Assembly: GCF_001429545.1 (NCBI RefSeq)
Contig: NZ_LMSP01000047.1
Span: forward strand, 194,547-258,546
Source of the DNA: Paenibacillus sp. Soil787
GTDB taxonomy: Bacteria; Bacillota; Bacilli; Paenibacillales; NBRC-103111
Reading direction: 5' to 3'
DNA length: 64,000 nt
Program-made: the position numbers and the translations under genes
Notes under the pieces: generated by a model
What the model saw: the letters and a program-made list of their open reading frames with translations, nothing else
Database searches by the model: none
Told to the model about the DNA's origin: nothing
Shown: piece by piece, positions 25,599 to 34,642 of the stretch
Layout of the letters: every line of letters begins with the position of its first letter
Numbering within the stretch: the stretch's first letter is position 1

Positions 25599-25949
25599 AT
25601 GCTCGGTTTTGCTATATTACTAGGCTTTAATTTCTTAGGTTATGTGCTACAGATGAGCCTGCACCTGCCGCTGCCCGGCAACGTGATCGGGCTCATTCTT
25701 TTTACCGCGGCTTTGTTCACTAGGCTCATCAAGCTGGCTTGGGTGGAAGAAGCGGCTTCTCTGTTGACGAGGCATATGATGCTCTTTTTTATTCCTTTTA
25801 CGGTTGGCGTTCTAGCCTTTATTCCGATCATTGGGGCTAATTGGCTTGCCATTTGCGGCGGGACTGTTGGTGCCACGGTGGCTGTTCTTGTGGTAACGGG
25901 TTGGGTATCGTCAAAGCTAGGACAGGAGAGTGCCAAATATGGCGAATAG
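25599..25949 (+). CDS. CidA/LrgA family holin-like membrane protein
   Basis: Protein of 116 residues with four predicted transmembrane segments and the family core LHLPLPGNVIGLILF plus a charged loop before HMMLFFIPFTVGV. LrgA/CidA proteins work with LrgB/CidB in murein hydrolase control or in export of small acids, depending on the species. The ATG is chosen for the TGGAGAA just upstream. It overlaps the LrgB-like gene by 11 bases, so translation is coupled. Confidence 0.87.
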   Translation: MLGFAILLGFNFLGYVLQMSLHLPLPGNVIGLILFTAALFTRLIKLAWVEEAASLLTRHMMLFFIPFTVGVLAFIPIIGANWLAICGGTVGATVAVLVVTGWVSSKLGQESAKYGE

Positions 25950-26628
25950 CATGCTGCAGCATCCATTGTTTGGTCTATCACTAAGTGTAATCAGCTATGC
26001 GTTAGCCAATTTGTTGTACCAACGATGGCGGTTTATGCATCCTCTTTTTAGTTGTACGGGCTTCATTATCATTGTATTAGTATGTTTTCATATTCCATAT
26101 GAAGACTTTAAACGAGGAGCAGACGTACTAACGCTTTTATTAGGGCCTGCAACGGTTGCGTTAGGCGTACCTCTTTATAAATACAAAGAATTAATACGTA
26201 GTAATTTGGCGCGGGTCTTGATAAGTGTTTTGGCGGGTTCTATTACGGGTATTGCAGCTAGTGCGGCCATCGTAGGGTTATTGGGAGGAAGTCAGTCCAT
26301 TATCCTAAGTATGCTTCCCAAATCGGTAAGCTCGGCCATCTCCATTGAAATAGCCGCGCGGTTAGGCGCGATTCCTGAATTAACAGCGGTATTAACTACT
26401 TTAACTGGGCTGCTGGGCAGTATGTTTGGTACTCGGATCTTGCGTTGGTTTCGAATTAGAGATGATATCTCGATCGGCATTGCAATTGGAACAGCGGCTC
26501 ATGGCATCGGAACAGCCAAAGTATTCAAGGATTCTGAACAGCAGGGAGGATTTGCTGGATTATCCATGGGGATTTGTGGCATTATGACTTCGATTTTATT
26601 TATACCTATTTACATGTGGTTAAAATAG
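25939..26628 (+). CDS. LrgB/CidB family membrane protein
   Basis: Protein of 229 residues with about six to seven transmembrane segments. LrgB family motifs are LLGPATVALGVPLYKY, MLPKSVSSAISIEIAARLG and IGTAAHGIGTAKVF. Members include CidB/LrgB and plant PLGG1 (glycolate/glycerate transport). AGGAGAG precedes the ATG. It is always paired with an LrgA-like partner, as here. Which of Lrg or Cid it represents cannot be told without the LytSR or CidR regulators, which are not in view. Confidence 0.92.
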   Translation: MANSMLQHPLFGLSLSVISYALANLLYQRWRFMHPLFSCTGFIIIVLVCFHIPYEDFKRGADVLTLLLGPATVALGVPLYKYKELIRSNLARVLISVLAGSITGIAASAAIVGLLGGSQSIILSMLPKSVSSAISIEIAARLGAIPELTAVLTTLTGLLGSMFGTRILRWFRIRDDISIGIAIGTAAHGIGTAKVFKDSEQQGGFAGLSMGICGIMTSILFIPIYMWLK

Positions 26629-26646
26629 TGCCGTGCATGTTAAGGA

Positions 26647-26677
26647 ACAGAGCTCGTTAAGAGAGCTCTGTTTTTTT
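26647..26677 (+). terminator. Terminator of the lrgAB-like operon
   Basis: ACAGAGCTC and GAGCTCTGT form a perfect stem followed by seven Ts. Confidence 0.9.
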
Positions 26678-26712
26678 GTCTTCAAAAATATGGAAAGTGC
26701 AAAGGTGCGTTA

Positions 26713-26761
26713 TTCACGAAATATTACAAAATCTTAATAACACGAAAACGAACACTTAATA
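26713..26761 (+). promoter_or_regulatory. Phased TTNANA repeats upstream of the acyltransferase operon
   Basis: TTCACG (26713), TTACAA (26724), TTAATA (26734) and TTAATA (26756) recur at roughly 11- or 22-base steps, a spacing resembling Bacillus PhoP boxes (TT-H-A-Y-A every 11 bases). Only some copies fit well. Confidence 0.3.
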
Positions 26762-26812
26762 ATCCTCTGCTAACCTTAAGTTATAAGACTCAAGTTGAAA
26801 GGCGTGAGGAAG

Positions 26813-27583
26813 ATGAGTGGACCACTTCTGAGTACGGCGCCCCAGCAAGCCAAGCTGTCGGTTAGGCTGGCAAGCAGCGCACAAGAGATTGAGCAGGCAA
26901 TGCGACTAAGGTATCAAGTTTTCGTTGAGGAAGAAAAGAACATGAGGATGCTGAATGAGCAGGGGCTTGAGAAAGACGCCTACGATGATTACTGTGATCA
27001 TCTCATTGTGAAAGATATCGAAACCGAGCAAGTGATCGGTACTTATCGGTTGCTGCCTGGGGACCGTGCTTTGAACGGGATCGGATTTTATTCCGAGACT
27101 GAATTTGATCTTACTGCCTACTCAGATTTGAAAAGTCAAACGCTGGAGCTTGGACGGAGCTGTATTGCTCCCGAATATCGTGGTGGAAAAGCGATTCAAC
27201 TCCTTTGGGAAGGAATTGCTGGTTATATTAGCGAGCGAAATTATACGCATTTAATCGGATGTGCGAGTGTGCATGTGGGCAATTTGGAGGAACTTAATTT
27301 GATCTACTCGATGCTGCGCCATAAGCAGGTGATAACAGACCGATTCGGTATTGAACCGCTTGCTACGCATCGTATCCCAGGACTTGCTCAAATAGAAATC
27401 GATGGCAACGAAAAAGAGCTATTTCGTAAACTGCCGCCTCTGATGAAAGGCTATCAATGGCTCGGAGCAGAGATTGGCGGAGACCCGGCATATGATGAGC
27501 TGTTCGAGACCGTTGATTTCTTTATTATTTTACAAAAAGATCGTGTTACACGTCGTTATAAACGCCACTTTCTGACTACCTAA
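26813..27583 (+). CDS. OlsB-like GNAT N-acyltransferase
   Basis: Protein of 256 residues of the acyl-ACP-dependent GNAT branch (hemolysin/OlsB type). Signature parts are LRYQVFVEEEKN near residue 30, CDHLIV, VIGTYRLL and LELGRSCIAPEYRGG, and the late segment ASVHVGN. Family members put a 3-hydroxyacyl chain on ornithine or other amino acids. Here it starts a three-gene run with an LpxL-like acyltransferase and a membrane hydrolase. The substrate and the two-step lipid role are inference. The ATG is preferred over an upstream TTG. Confidence 0.8.
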   Translation: MSGPLLSTAPQQAKLSVRLASSAQEIEQAMRLRYQVFVEEEKNMRMLNEQGLEKDAYDDYCDHLIVKDIETEQVIGTYRLLPGDRALNGIGFYSETEFDLTAYSDLKSQTLELGRSCIAPEYRGGKAIQLLWEGIAGYISERNYTHLIGCASVHVGNLEELNLIYSMLRHKQVITDRFGIEPLATHRIPGLAQIEIDGNEKELFRKLPPLMKGYQWLGAEIGGDPAYDELFETVDFFIILQKDRVTRRYKRHFLTT

Positions 27584-27603
27584 GCAGGTAAGGAGGACTT
27601 ACC

Positions 27604-28584
27604 TTGTACGAATGGATTTCCAAGCTAACATTGAATGAACGCAGGTTACTTCGCATCGAGAGAGTGCTCCGAGTTTTTCCCATATGGATGATGTCGGCTG
27701 CTTGTTCTATGTTAGCGTTTGCGCTTTACCAGGTATTCCGAAAAGGGTTTCTGAAGCGAGTGGAACAGAATTTAATAGATTTACTAGGTGCGATGCCTAA
27801 GAGTTCATTAAAAGCTATTTCCAAGCATTATGTTCAAAATATCGTGTATACGCTTTATGAAATTCTTTTCCTTTCTGTTCGGTTGAAAAAGCTTCATGCG
27901 AGTCACTTTGACGTGCAAGGCGAGGAATATCTAGATGAAGCACAGCTTCAAGCGAAGGGTAAGGGATTCATTGTCTATGCACCGCATGTTGGCAATTTTT
28001 TCAACTATTATTGGTATTTGACTCAAAAATTCGATTGTTTAACTGTGGCTTCAGCGGGAAGTCCCGAGCTTAAACCATTGTATATGAAGTTTGCTGCAAT
28101 GGGTTGTAAAGGCTTAGATTACGATAGTGTCCCCCCCTTGGAGCTATATCGTACCTTGAAAAAGCATGTGCAGAGCGGCGGGGTTATTTTCATCCTCGGT
28201 GACTTCTGGAGACATACATTTCCTTTATCCACGCTATTTGGCCGACAAACTCGTACTCCTGAAGGTGCAGCCATGTTGGCGCTTGATCAGCATGTGCCAG
28301 TTGTACCTTTTTACGGGTTTCGTGTTAAAGGATTTAAACATAGGTTAGTTTATGGATCCCCCATGCGTTTACACGAACAATTTGAGCATTCTGGACGTAT
28401 AGAACGTGCAGAGGCTAACTTGCTTTTGAATGCGTTCATGGAGCGGGTTGTCCGTGAGCAGCCTTCGGCATGGTTTTATTGGTTTAATGTTCATGAACGG
28501 TGGGAGAAGATCTTATTAGATGCAGAAAACACAAGTAACGATGTGATCGGAAGCAATGATTTGACCACGGCAGCAGCAGGATGA
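27604..28584 (+). CDS. LpxL/HtrB-like (LABLAT) lysophospholipid acyltransferase family protein
   Basis: Protein of 326 residues with one membrane anchor near the N-terminus (about 35-55) and the lipid A acyltransferase-like fold. Recognisable parts are [13 protein letters not shown] around residue 122 and [16 protein letters not shown]...PEGAAMLAL around 190-225. In LpxL the catalytic motif is H-x4-D/E; here the position after HVGNF is Phe, so the acidic residue is missing or elsewhere. Start is TTG after AAGGAGGAC. A Gram-positive has no lipid A, so another lipid must be the product if it is active. Confidence 0.78.
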
Positions 28585-28620
28585 TTCACACAACGACCAA
28601 AAAGGATTGGTGATCGACAC

Positions 28621-29616
28621 ATGGACACAGGAAGCCACTTATTGTTCGGCGTCACGTTAGCGGGATTGGCTTGTTTGGAACCTGCCGTTGCTCAAGAGCC
28701 TGCGCTGGCTCATGCCTTACTTGCAGGAACACTCATTGGTTCACATGCCCCTGATTTTGATACCATTGCACGTCTGAGAGGATATGCGAATTATGTTCGC
28801 GTTCATCGAGGGATCACACATTCGTTGCCGGCTTTGTTCATATGGCCCATCCTTTTAAGTCTGCCCCTCGCAGCCATCTTTGGTGTATGGGAGCATCTGA
28901 TTAGTTTATATCTATGGACATTTGCTGCTGTCGTGTTCCACGTATTTCTAGATTTGTTCAATGTGTACGGCGTTCAGTGCTTCCGTCCATTTTCCCAGAA
29001 ATGGTTCCATCTTGACACGCTCTGTCTCTATGAACCATTCTTATTCGGTCTTCATGTTGTTGGTGTCCTACTTTGGTTGTTTATCTGGCATGGAAATGGT
29101 GGCAGCCATATCGGAGAAATGTTCGCGTTGATATATGCGGCAACCTTCCTCTATATTGCTATAAGAGCCTCGCAGCGCAATCGATTCGTTAAGCTCGTAA
29201 AAAGGGAATTGAACATCGCAGATGGCATCTGTCATCTCATTCCGAGCCTAAGTTGGTTTGGGTGGCAATTCGTTCTTGAAGGTGACAAGTGTTTCTATCT
29301 AGGAGAGATTAGGCATGGCCGTGTAATGATTCAAGAGGAGTACAGCAAAGCGGATTACAATCAGAACGATTCGCATCCAATTGTTCAGGCTACCATGGCC
29401 ACGGATGGTGTTCGTGCCTTCTTGCACTTCGCGCAACGGATTCACGTGTGTTGGAAAGAGAAGAACGACGGTTATGAAGTGCAGTGGCGCGATGTGCGCT
29501 TCTGGCACAAACGCAAGCTCCCTTTCGGCGTTAATGTGATGCTTGACCGGGATATGAACGTGGTCAGTGATACGCTTGGTTGGGATAAGAAGGCTTGGGA
29601 TCCGCCTTATGTTTGA
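28621..29616 (+). CDS. Membrane-bound metal-dependent hydrolase (YdjM/DUF457 family)
   Basis: Protein of 331 residues. The N-terminal 190 residues contain four to five membrane segments and the histidine/aspartate motifs GSHLLFG, GSHAPDFDT and VHRGITHSLP. The C-terminal 140 residues are soluble and of unknown fold. The family (DUF457, putative LexA-binding hydrolases) resembles phospholipase-C-like metal hydrolases, but its substrates are not established. It follows the acyltransferase by 36 bases and is probably the last gene of that operon. Confidence 0.83.
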   Translation: MDTGSHLLFGVTLAGLACLEPAVAQEPALAHALLAGTLIGSHAPDFDTIARLRGYANYVRVHRGITHSLPALFIWPILLSLPLAAIFGVWEHLISLYLWTFAAVVFHVFLDLFNVYGVQCFRPFSQKWFHLDTLCLYEPFLFGLHVVGVLLWLFIWHGNGGSHIGEMFALIYAATFLYIAIRASQRNRFVKLVKRELNIADGICHLIPSLSWFGWQFVLEGDKCFYLGEIRHGRVMIQEEYSKADYNQNDSHPIVQATMATDGVRAFLHFAQRIHVCWKEKNDGYEVQWRDVRFWHKRKLPFGVNVMLDRDMNVVSDTLGWDKKAWDPPYV

Positions 29617-29624
29617 TAGATTTG

Positions 29625-29672
29625 AAAAGAACACCTCAGACACGATTCACTCGTGATGAAGTGTTCTTTTTT
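29625..29672. terminator. Bidirectional terminator
   Basis: AAAAGAACAC pairs with GTGTTCTTTT, with a second stem inside the loop. It lies between the convergent hydrolase and nitroreductase genes. Confidence 0.8.
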
Positions 29673-29679
29673 CATAAGA

Positions 29680-30282
29680 TTAAAGCGTCTGTCCAAATTC
29701 TCCGCTATATAAAAGCTCGCTTAACTCACGTCTGCCTGATGGGATTTCGCGTTCTTGGAACTTCTCATCGAGAGCGTTGACAGGGCCACGGTAACCAATG
29801 GCAATCACGGCATGAATGTCATACTCTTCAGGGATTTGAAGGGCTTCGCGGGCTTGATTCCGATCGAATCCGCCCATAGCGTGAGTGACTAGACCTTGAT
29901 TGTTGGCTTCTAAAGCGAGGTAGCCCCAAGCAGTACCAGCATCGAACGCGTGACTTGGGTTATCGCCGCCTCTTGCCGTTTTGGTATGTGAAATGACAAG
30001 GGTGAGGACGGGAGCTTTTTCGCACCATTCTCGGTTGCCCGGCATAATGAAATTGTGAAATTTAGCTCTTTGCTCGGATGTACGGGCAATAATGAAGCGC
30101 CATGGCTGCAAGTTGCTGCTGGATGGTGCCCACCTAGCGGCTTCAAAAAGACTAAGGAGAACATCTTCGGTCACTTCTTGATCGGTAAAGGAGCGTGGCG
30201 ACCAACGTGTTAGGAATTGAGGGTTGATTTCGTGATCAGGTTGACGATTGGATTCGACTTCAGCAGGTAAAGAAGTTGTCAC
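29680..30282 (-). CDS. Nitroreductase family protein
   Basis: FMN-dependent oxidoreductase of 200 residues. FMN-site segments are RWSPRSFTDQEV, EAARWAPSSSNLQPWRFI and the C-terminal AIGYRGP. It fits the broad nitroreductase family (NAD(P)H-dependent reduction of nitro groups or quinones); the natural substrate is unknown. The start is GTG with AAGGAGG 8 bases upstream. It stands alone on the minus strand. Confidence 0.92.
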   Translation of the reverse strand: MTTSLPAEVESNRQPDHEINPQFLTRWSPRSFTDQEVTEDVLLSLFEAARWAPSSSNLQPWRFIIARTSEQRAKFHNFIMPGNREWCEKAPVLTLVISHTKTARGGDNPSHAFDAGTAWGYLALEANNQGLVTHAMGGFDRNQAREALQIPEEYDIHAVIAIGYRGPVNALDEKFQEREIPSGRRELSELLYSGEFGQTL

Positions 30283-30438
30283 TATGAATTCCTCCTTATA
30301 TTTGTAATCTTCCTAATATTACCTGATTTCAAAGTGGATTACGAGTTTCTGGAATTCCCCTTGAATTGTATGGTTATTCATGTTTATGGCAAAACTAGTT
30401 GTTATGAAATGAAGGATCAAGAAGAGGTGCGAGAAACC

Positions 30439-30654
30439 GTGAATTTTACTAGTCATGATGTTATTATCATTGAAAGAGCACTAAGAACAGCGATGAAACA
30501 TGATAGGGAAGAGCATCGTTCAAGAGATTATCATGAAGTTTTGCTCAAAATGCAAGAAAGTGCGGAACAAGCCCTTCGTGTGAATGCTCAGCTTGCTAGC
30601 GCCGATCATGACGGAATTCGGTATGATTATGATGATTCATCCGATCTTATGTAG
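30439..30654 (+). CDS. Small hypothetical protein
   Basis: Protein of 71 residues, mostly helical and charged (HDVIIIERALRTAMKHDREEHRSRD), with an acidic tail rich in Asp and Tyr. No family recognised. I choose the GTG with GAAGAGGTG 9 bases upstream; the open frame could start as early as 30334 but those starts have no ribosome binding site. It ends 59 bases before mrfA. Confidence 0.6.
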   Translation: MNFTSHDVIIIERALRTAMKHDREEHRSRDYHEVLLKMQESAEQALRVNAQLASADHDGIRYDYDDSSDLM

Positions 30655-30713
30655 ACATGCGAACGTATATTCTGTAAAATAGAAGAAACGATAATGGTAA
30701 GGAGATTCGACTC

Positions 30714-33002
30714 ATGAATCCTTTAACTGGTAAGGTTTCTTCCATGAATGAAATGATTGATTGGTTGCGCAAAGCACCAGAAATCATGTCACAGGTCACC
30801 TATTGGCACACCATACCCCCGCGCGATCCCAAGCTGGCTGAATTTCCAGATGGTTTGCATGAGGGTATTCGTGCTGCACTTCTACATAAACACATTCAGC
30901 GTCTATACACACACCAAGCGGAGTCGTTCCGTCAGGTGACGGCAGGTCATCATGTTGTTACCGTGACACCAACGGCTTCAGGCAAGACTCTTTGTTACAA
31001 TCTTCCGGTTGTACAGAAAATTCTCGAAAACGATGCGTCTCGTGCTCTATATTTATTCCCAACAAAAGCGCTAGCGCAGGATCAAGTCGCAGAACTTCAG
31101 GAAATGGTCGACTTCATGGAGGTCGATATTAAGACGCATACCTATGATGGAGACACGCCGCCGACAGTGAGACAGGCCATCCGTAATGCTGGACATATTG
31201 TCGTTACGAATCCCGACATGCTTCATTCCGCCATACTTCCTCATCATACGAAGTGGGTAAAGCTGTTTGAGAACTTGAATTATATCGTTATTGACGAGGT
31301 GCATTCGTATCGCGGGGTTTTCGGCAGTCATGTCGCAAATGTGATTCGCAGGCTAAAGCGTATTTGTCGGTTCTATGGCTCTAACCCGCAATTTATTTGC
31401 GCATCGGCGACGATCGATAATCCAAAGGAGCATGCGGAGCGGCTTATTGGCGAAAGCGTTACGCTGATCGACAATAACGGAGCGCCGGCAGGCGAGAAGC
31501 ACTTTGTATTCTATAATCCGCCAGTGGTGAACCAGCAGCTGGGGATTCGTAAAAGCTCCGTCTTGGAGACGCGCAAGCTAGCAGGAACGCTGCTGCGGAG
31601 CGGAATCCAGACGATTGTTTTTGCTCGGAGCCGCGTGCGCGTGGAGATTTTGCTGACCTATCTGCAGGAGCTCGTGACACACGAGCTGGGCAGCAAATCG
31701 ATTCGCGGCTACCGCGGCGGATATCTCCCGAAGCTTCGCCGGGAGATCGAAAGAGGCTTGCGCAGCGGGGAAATACGCGGCGTTGTAAGCACGAACGCGC
31801 TGGAGCTGGGCATCGACATTGGCCAGCTGCAAGCGTGCGTGCTGAATGGCTATCCGGGTACGATAGCCAGCACTTGGCAGCAGTCCGGGCGTGCCGGACG
31901 GCGGCAGGAGACCTCGCTGACGATACTCGTCGCGAGCAGTAATCCGCTGGATCAGTACTTGATCCAGAACCCGCGGTATTTCTTTGAGCGGCCGCCAGAG
32001 CAGGCGCGCATTCATCCTGACAATCTGATCATTCTCGTGGATCATGTGAAGTGTGCGGCTTATGAGCTGCCCTTTGAAGCGAATGAGAAGTTTGGTGATG
32101 AATCTCTCACCGATGTCCTCGAATATTTGACGGAGGAGCAAGTGCTTCATCAGGTGAATGATCGTTGGTACTGGATGGAGCAGTCTTTTCCAGCTCACAA
32201 CATTTCTTTGCGCTCCGCAGCGCAAGAGAATTTCATTATTATTGATATGACGAATGCCAATAGAGTCATTGGCGAATGCGACCGTTTTAGTGCGCCAACG
32301 CTCATTCATGAAGAGGCTATTTATATCCACGAAGGTGTCCAATTCCAAGTGGAGAAGTTGGATTATGAAGAGAAGAAAGCCTATGTTCGTCAAGTGAATG
32401 TGGATTATTTTACAGACGCAAGTATGGCTGTACAGCTTAAGGTACTGCATGTGAACCGAGAGGGTCGAGTAGGAGGGCTGCTGCGCCAATTGGGTGAGGT
32501 CACGGTGAATGCTCAGCCAACGATCTTCAAGAAAATCCGTTTGAGAACGCATGAGAACATAGGGTCTGGCCCTATTCGTTTGCCTGAAGAAGAGTTACAT
32601 ACTAGCTCTTATTGGTTTACCTTTGACGAGGAGATGTCGGCTGGGCGTTCGGCCAATGATATGCAGCATGCGCTGCTCGGCATTGCGAACGTCCTGTCGC
32701 ATCTGGCTCCGCTGTATTTGATGTGCGATCCGATGGACATTCGGGTCGTTCCGCAGGTGCGTGCGGTGCATAACAAGCTGCCGACGGTGTTTTTCTACGA
32801 CCGCTACCCAGGCGGCGTAGGTCTTAGTGACCGGTTGTACGACGTACACGGTCAACTCATGGATCAGGCGCGCAGCCTGATTGAGCGCTGCGGCTGCATC
32901 AGCGGCTGTCCGGCCTGCGTTGGGCCGATCGAAGAAGTTGGCCTGCTTGGCAAGAAGCTGGCCCTTGAGCTGCTAGCGCAGCTCGAAGGCGGTGCCCGAT
33001 GA
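30714..33002 (+). CDS. mrfA: DEAD/DEAH-box DNA repair helicase MrfA
   Basis: Protein of 762 residues. It has two RecA-like helicase domains with Walker A TPTASGKT, the motif II DEVHS variant of DExH, motif III SATI and motif VI QQSGRAGR, and a C-terminal DUF1998-type region with a four-cysteine cluster CGCISGCPAC. B. subtilis MrfA (YprA) with MrfB (YprB) repairs mitomycin C lesions independently of UvrABC. The stop overlaps the mrfB start (ATGA). AAGGAGAT precedes the ATG. Segments near 31,430-32,000 and 32,640-33,000 are GC-rich. Confidence 0.93.
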   Translation: MNPLTGKVSSMNEMIDWLRKAPEIMSQVTYWHTIPPRDPKLAEFPDGLHEGIRAALLHKHIQRLYTHQAESFRQVTAGHHVVTVTPTASGKTLCYNLPVVQKILENDASRALYLFPTKALAQDQVAELQEMVDFMEVDIKTHTYDGDTPPTVRQAIRNAGHIVVTNPDMLHSAILPHHTKWVKLFENLNYIVIDEVHSYRGVFGSHVANVIRRLKRICRFYGSNPQFICASATIDNPKEHAERLIGESVTLIDNNGAPAGEKHFVFYNPPVVNQQLGIRKSSVLETRKLAGTLLRSGIQTIVFARSRVRVEILLTYLQELVTHELGSKSIRGYRGGYLPKLRREIERGLRSGEIRGVVSTNALELGIDIGQLQACVLNGYPGTIASTWQQSGRAGRRQETSLTILVASSNPLDQYLIQNPRYFFERPPEQARIHPDNLIILVDHVKCAAYELPFEANEKFGDESLTDVLEYLTEEQVLHQVNDRWYWMEQSFPAHNISLRSAAQENFIIIDMTNANRVIGECDRFSAPTLIHEEAIYIHEGVQFQVEKLDYEEKKAYVRQVNVDYFTDASMAVQLKVLHVNREGRVGGLLRQLGEVTVNAQPTIFKKIRLRTHENIGSGPIRLPEEELHTSSYWFTFDEEMSAGRSANDMQHALLGIANVLSHLAPLYLMCDPMDIRVVPQVRAVHNKLPTVFFYDRYPGGVGLSDRLYDVHGQLMDQARSLIERCGCISGCPACVGPIEEVGLLGKKLALELLAQLEGGAR

Positions 33003-34543
33003 GCGGGCTCCGTGAGAGGCTGGGCCGCCTGCGGGGACCTGCGGCGGCTCAGGCGATAACGCCGACCCTGCCTGCGGCGGACGGCGAGTGGGCGCAGCTC
33101 GGCGCCCATATAGAATCGAGCCCGGCGGGCTCGTTCGTTATGCGGCGCCGTGTGTACGGCGCGGACAGCGTGCACGGCAAGTATCGGCTGCGGGAGCTGG
33201 CCGATGTTGCACAGCAGCTGTCCTGCTTTCACGACCGTGACGCCGTTGTCCGGCACGAAGGGCTGCTCTTTTTCGACACCGAAACGACCGGGCTCGGTAT
33301 AGGTGCAGGCAATGTGCCGTTCATGGTCGGCATCGGCTTTTATACCGGTGAGCTGTTCACGGTAGAACAGCTCTTGATACGCAACCCAGCGGAAGAGCAT
33401 GCTATGCTTGTTTATTTGCAAGAACTGCTCGCCCGCTTTACGCATATTATTTCCTACAATGGACGAACGTTTGATTGGCCTATTCTCAAGAATCGCTATG
33501 TCCTTAATCGACTCCAATTGGACGATGCGAAGCTGCTTCAGCTTGATCTCCTTTACCCATCGCGAAGCTTGTGGCGAAACACGCTCCCATCTTGCCGTTT
33601 GAGCAAAGTCGAAGAGAGCCGCCTTGGTTTTGAGCGTGTAGACGATGTGCCGGGGTCCATGGCACCCGCTTTATACTTTCAGTATTTGGCGGAGAAAAAT
33701 CCTTCCGTACTTGAAGGGGTTTTCGTTCATAATGAGCACGATATCGTTACTCTAGCTGCACTAGCTATACATTTCGGCAAACTGTTGAGTGGGGGTAATG
33801 AAGCTGCAGGAAGAATGGCGGGTTTAAAACGTTTCGAACTGCTGGAAACGAAGGGATTGCCTTCGAACGGAAGGCATGAGCTTGGTCTTGAGCCCGAATT
33901 CGGATTCGGTCAAGAACAAGAACCCGAATTCGAAACTGAACTTGAACTTCAATCCGAACGTGAACTTCAACCCGAACCCGAACTTGAACTGGAAGAACAG
34001 TTTCGAACAGGCCTGTGGCTAGACAAAATGGGCCGCCCTGCAATAGCTGAGAGCTATTTCGATGCATTATTTGCTAGGCTAATGAATGATATAAGGTCAT
34101 CTAATCCAGCTGATCAAGAATCAGCCATTCTTCAGTTAGCAGCTTTTTATAAGAAAAATGGAAAATATCTTCGTGCTGTTGAACTGTGGAAGCGATGGAT
34201 TGCTATCAAAAACGCGAGCATTGCGCTTCATCTGGAGCCTTATTTGGAGCTTGCGATGTATTACGAGCACCGAGAGAAGAACTTTGCTCAGGCTATATTT
34301 TACGCTGAGGAGGCTTGGGCGAAGCTCTGGCGACGCCGTTCGCTTCACCGTGGGGATAAACGCCAAAACGAAGTCGAGGAAGCACTGGAGAAACGACTCC
34401 ACCGACTGAAAGGTAAGTTGAGGAAAACCGAAAGTCTCTCGTTTGAAATGACATCTCCTGCTGTGAAGAGTAATAACACATCAAAAGCGAAAACCAAGAC
34501 TCGTAAAGTAAAGCCGATTTACGTTAGCGAAGGGTTAATTTAA
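32999..34543 (+). CDS. mrfB: RNase H-like exonuclease MrfB
   Basis: Protein of 514 residues (B. subtilis YprB has 413). The DEDDh nuclease core (about 75-260) shows FFDTETTG (first Asp and Glu), YNGRTFDWPIL (Asp) and HNEHDIVTLA (His/Asp). A TPR-like helical region follows. Between them, about residues 295-335, is a Glu/Pro/Leu-rich low-complexity insert encoded by imperfect repeats at 33,890-34,000, which explains part of the extra length. MrfB is the nuclease partner of MrfA. The C-terminal 40 residues are basic. Confidence 0.92.
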   Translation: MSGLRERLGRLRGPAAAQAITPTLPAADGEWAQLGAHIESSPAGSFVMRRRVYGADSVHGKYRLRELADVAQQLSCFHDRDAVVRHEGLLFFDTETTGLGIGAGNVPFMVGIGFYTGELFTVEQLLIRNPAEEHAMLVYLQELLARFTHIISYNGRTFDWPILKNRYVLNRLQLDDAKLLQLDLLYPSRSLWRNTLPSCRLSKVEESRLGFERVDDVPGSMAPALYFQYLAEKNPSVLEGVFVHNEHDIVTLAALAIHFGKLLSGGNEAAGRMAGLKRFELLETKGLPSNGRHELGLEPEFGFGQEQEPEFETELELQSERELQPEPELELEEQFRTGLWLDKMGRPAIAESYFDALFARLMNDIRSSNPADQESAILQLAAFYKKNGKYLRAVELWKRWIAIKNASIALHLEPYLELAMYYEHREKNFAQAIFYAEEAWAKLWRRRSLHRGDKRQNEVEEALEKRLHRLKGKLRKTESLSFEMTSPAVKSNNTSKAKTKTRKVKPIYVSEGLI

Positions 34544-34642
34544 TGGGGGATGGATGCCATTCCACAGAATCCTTAAGAGTAGCCTAACTCGTGGGGAGTC
34601 TGTTTACGTCTATGTTAATTCTACTCATTTCAACACATTAGA

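Noticed and set aside
31578..32552. 324-codon minus-strand ORF inside mrfA
   Set aside because: Shadow of a well-supported helicase gene; composition is an artefact of the GC-rich patch.
32864..33517. 217-codon minus-strand ORF across the mrfA-mrfB junction
   Set aside because: Overlaps two recognised genes and reads as Arg/Ala/Pro-rich non-family sequence.
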